Below, one piece after another: positions 6,032-7,872 of a stretch of 7,872 bases of DNA. The translations under genes were made by a program, and so were the position numbers. Under the pieces are notes generated by a model. The model saw nothing but the letters and a program-made list of their open reading frames with translations. It was not told where the DNA came from and did not search any database. The stretch is from positions 1 to 7,872 of the forward strand of contig JBDTCS010000098.1 in assembly GCA_039923455.1 (NCBI GenBank). The letters run 5' to 3'. The DNA comes from JBDTCS01 sp039923455. GTDB lineage: Bacteria > Bacteroidota > Ignavibacteria > Palsa-1295. The first letter of the stretch is position 1, and every line of letters begins with the position of its first letter.

Positions 6032-7036
6032 TTACCAGCGCTCGCTCTTCGGGTCGCGAGTCATTAAGTCATTCGTCGCTGTGCGAGGGTCTTTATCTTC
6101 GAAAAGAATACGATAGGTCTCTTCGACGATTGGCATCTCAATACGGTGCAAACTGGCCAGAGCAAGCGATGACTCGGTAGTAGTCACTCCTTCGGCCACC
6201 ATCTTCATCTCAGAGAGAATCTCCGAGAGCTTTCTTCCTTTTCCAATCTGTTCACCGACGAAGCGGTTTCTTGAGTGACGACTCTCACATGTTACGACAA
6301 GATCACCAAGTCCGGCCAAACCAGCAAACGTATGCTCATCGGCACCAAGTGCGATACCCAATCGGCGCATCTCTTCAAGACCGCGAGTAATAAGCGCGGC
6401 TTTCGTATTGTCCCCGAACCCAACGCCATCGATAATACCTGCGCAAATCGCGATCACATTTTTTAAAGCACCTGCAAGCTCAGTACCAATGACATCCGAA
6501 CTGGAATACACTCTAAAATAGGGTAATACAATCGCTTGTTGAACCTCTTTGGCGAGTGCATGATCTTCGGCAGCGAGCACAACTGCTGTGGGAATTCCGC
6601 GTGCAACTTCTTCTGCGTGGCTGGGGCCTGAGAGCGCAAGCGTGCGACCAGACGGCACACCAAGACTTTGCGAAAGCACCTGCGTGATCCGCGCTAGCGT
6701 ATTTCGCTCAATGCCTTTTGAAGCGCTTACAAAAACTGCGTCGCTATTCGAGTCGGTGAGGATAGCACGCATGCTCTCTGCTGCTTGACGCGTAGCTTGT
6801 GAAGGCAGCGCGAAAACATAGAGATGATTATTCGCGAGCTTCTCGGAATCATGCGTAACAGAAATATTGGGATGAAGCGCGATACCAGGAAGGTACACAC
6901 GATTTTCGCGGGTCTCGGAGATCTCTTTCGCACGTGATTCCGAACGAGCCCAGAGGGTTACTGCGTGTCCGCGCTCGGCAAGGACTTGTGCGATCGTTGT
7001 GCCCCAACCGCCTGCGCCGATGACTGCTGTTTGCAT
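6032..7036 (-). CDS. gpsA: NAD(P)+-dependent glycerol-3-phosphate dehydrogenase GpsA
   Basis: Catalyses interconversion of dihydroxyacetone phosphate and sn-glycerol 3-phosphate, supplying the backbone for phospholipids; cytoplasmic. The 334-residue length is typical. The N-terminal Rossmann motif AVIGAGGWGTT (4-14) binds the dinucleotide. Also conserved are LPSQATR (77-83), SASKGIE (104-110, K107), LSGPSHAEEVARGIPT (135-150), and ELAGALKNVIAICAGI (186-201), whose K192 is the expected catalytic lysine. GFGDNTKAALITRGL (206-220) and GLAGLGDLVVTCESRHSRN (239-257) form the substrate-binding region. ATG 7036 lies just before the Rossmann strand; no Shine-Dalgarno site is evident. The gene starts 66 bases after the plsY stop in the same direction, so the two are probably co-transcribed. 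They act in sequence: the GpsA product is the PlsY acceptor. The 3' end converges on the YceI-family gene. Confidence 0.97.
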   Translation of the reverse strand: MQTAVIGAGGWGTTIAQVLAERGHAVTLWARSESRAKEISETRENRVYLPGIALHPNISVTHDSEKLANNHLYVFALPSQATRQAAESMRAILTDSNSDAVFVSASKGIERNTLARITQVLSQSLGVPSGRTLALSGPSHAEEVARGIPTAVVLAAEDHALAKEVQQAIVLPYFRVYSSSDVIGTELAGALKNVIAICAGIIDGVGFGDNTKAALITRGLEEMRRLGIALGADEHTFAGLAGLGDLVVTCESRHSRNRFVGEQIGKGRKLSEILSEMKMVAEGVTTTESSLALASLHRIEMPIVEETYRILFEDKDPRTATNDLMTRDPKSERW

Positions 7037-7096
7037 GAGGTCGTGATAGTGGCGGTTGGAAATTTGTGACGCGTGCCCAGAGCGCGAAGCACTCTC

Positions 7097-7129
7097 GAAA
7101 AGCTACAACTTAATTATTCGCAGCTTTTC
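7097..7129 (-). other. Hairpin spanning the plsY stop codon, at the plsY-gpsA junction
   Basis: GAAAAGCT (7097-7104) and AGCTTTTC (7122-7129) are perfect 8-bp complements around a 17-base loop, and the plsY stop codon (7105-7103) falls at the arm/loop boundary. A second small hairpin, AGAGCGC / GCACTCT (7079-7085 / 7089-7095, one wobble), follows on the minus strand. Neither is followed by a clear T-run, so I see no full terminator. They could set the plsY/gpsA expression ratio. Confidence 0.35.
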
Positions 7130-7768
7130 AAATCGATTTTCAACTCCGGCGATTAGCCGTGTTATGTTCGTCCGATGCGTGTAAATCAAAAAGAGTGATA
7201 ACGCAATTGCAAAAAAGATCAGCGTATTGTAACCGGTGATCCGCACGCCAAACGCGTTCTCGCGCAAGAACATCGTGAATGGAAAGATGATGGCTGCGAT
7301 AATCGAGGCAAGCGAAATGTATCCGCTTAAAAATACTACAAGCAAAAACACTCCTGCAGCGACGGCAACTTCGATCGGCGCAATACCGAGCAACATTCCG
7401 GCTGCGGTGCTGATACCCTTACCGCCTTTGAAACCCGCAAAGCAGGTATACACATGCCCCAATACCGCGGCGATTCCCGCGATGATTCGAAACACCGTAA
7501 GATCTTGAAATGGTGTGGCGTTATGGAATGGAAGTCCCTGAAAGAAGAAGCCCGCAAGCAACACAGCGCCAACGCCTTTGGCTACATCCATCACTTGCAC
7601 CAGAAGTCCAAGCTTCCAGCCAAGCACACGGAAGGCATTCGTCGAACCCATATTTCCCGAACCCTTCGTGCGAATATCAAAGCCACGAAAGTACTTGCTC
7701 ACCAGGATTCCGGATGGAATCGCTCCAATTAAGTAGCTGGTGAGAACAACCACAAAAAGACTCAGCAT
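7103..7768 (-). CDS. plsY: Acyl-phosphate:glycerol-3-phosphate acyltransferase PlsY (membrane)
   Basis: Transfers an acyl chain from acyl-phosphate (made by PlsX, not in this window) to position 1 of glycerol 3-phosphate, forming lysophosphatidate at the inner membrane. The 221-residue protein is slightly longer than many homologues. The three conserved loops are present: SYLIGAIPSG (11-20) with GSGNMGSTNAFRVLG (36-50); GHVYTCFAGFKGGKGISTAAG (104-124), whose glycine/lysine-rich loop binds phosphate; and HRTNITRLIAGVE (198-210). Hydrophobic segments at ~3-25, 58-76, 93-110, 125-148, 151-168 and 180-197 fit the multispanning topology. An extra stretch at ~77-92 lengthens a loop. ATG 7768 puts the first helix at the N-terminus as usual. 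It is the first gene of a likely two-gene unit with gpsA. Confidence 0.96.
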   Translation of the reverse strand: MLSLFVVVLTSYLIGAIPSGILVSKYFRGFDIRTKGSGNMGSTNAFRVLGWKLGLLVQVMDVAKGVGAVLLAGFFFQGLPFHNATPFQDLTVFRIIAGIAAVLGHVYTCFAGFKGGKGISTAAGMLLGIAPIEVAVAAGVFLLVVFLSGYISLASIIAAIIFPFTMFLRENAFGVRITGYNTLIFFAIALSLFLIYTHRTNITRLIAGVENRFEKLRIIKL

Positions 7769-7819
7769 GCGTTACTGTATATGAAAACGAACCGACAACA
7801 CTCTAAATTTTTGAAAGGG

Positions 7820-7852
7820 GAAAAATAGTATTTGCTTCATTCCCGAATCAAA
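7820..7852 (-). promoter_or_regulatory. Candidate Bacteroidota-type promoter for plsY-gpsA
   Basis: On the minus strand, TTTG (7852-7849) is followed after 21 bases by TATTTTTC (7827-7820). The Bacteroidota housekeeping consensus is TTTG, about 19-21 bases, then TAnnTTTG. Only the last base of the -7 box differs. A start site just downstream would leave a leader of roughly 45 bases before the plsY ATG. The perfect palindrome GGAAATTTCC (7857-7866) lies immediately upstream of the -33 box. The calls rest on sequence match alone. Confidence 0.45.
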
Positions 7853-7872
7853 AAAAGGAAATTTCCATAGGG

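Noticed and set aside
7236..7743. Plus-strand frames across plsY
   Set aside because: Antisense to a gene with all three PlsY motifs; no independent support.

Overview
The window comes from a bacterium of the Bacteroidota/FCB group. Two large secreted proteins carry C-terminal domains of the type IX secretion system (T9SS) sorting class, the genes lack clear Shine-Dalgarno sites, and the best promoter candidate (upstream of plsY) resembles the TTTG / TAnnTTTG architecture of Bacteroidota. Base composition is near neutral rather than strongly AT-rich. Together with the mix of Asp-box, HYDIN-like, cohesin-like and PKD-like domains, this would suit Kapabacteria, Ignavibacteria or related lineages. 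That finer placement is a guess.

Layout. Bases 1-2474 (minus strand) hold most of a secreted metzincin protease: signal peptide, prodomain-like region, catalytic domain with HExxHxxGxxH and a Met-turn, about four Ig/PKD-like modules, and a T9SS tail cut by the window edge. This frame is open to the edge and overlaps several long antisense frames that are not genes. Bases 2475-2961 are a 487-base divergent intergenic region. It holds a cluster of palindromes, including a REP-like hairpin with an adjacent GTAG, and two adjacent stem-loops. Bases 2962-4965 (plus strand) encode a second secreted T9SS cargo: Asp-box repeats, a HYDIN-like module, a cohesin-like module and a sorting tail. After a 361-base gap with a possible terminator and a 9-bp dyad comes a YceI-family protein (5327-5932). 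It converges on a glycerophospholipid-synthesis pair, plsY then gpsA, on the minus strand (7768 to 6032). A strong hairpin lies between the converging genes.

Function. The left half is accessory surface/secretome DNA: two divergent genes whose products probably use the same T9SS export route, separated by repeat-rich DNA. The right half is housekeeping. GpsA makes sn-glycerol 3-phosphate from DHAP and PlsY acylates it to lysophosphatidate, so the two genes encode consecutive steps. The YceI protein is an independent lipocalin-fold, probable isoprenoid-binding protein.

I found no RNA gene, CRISPR array, intact insertion sequence or clear novel defence or biosynthetic system. The least explained part is the 2475-2961 intergenic block.
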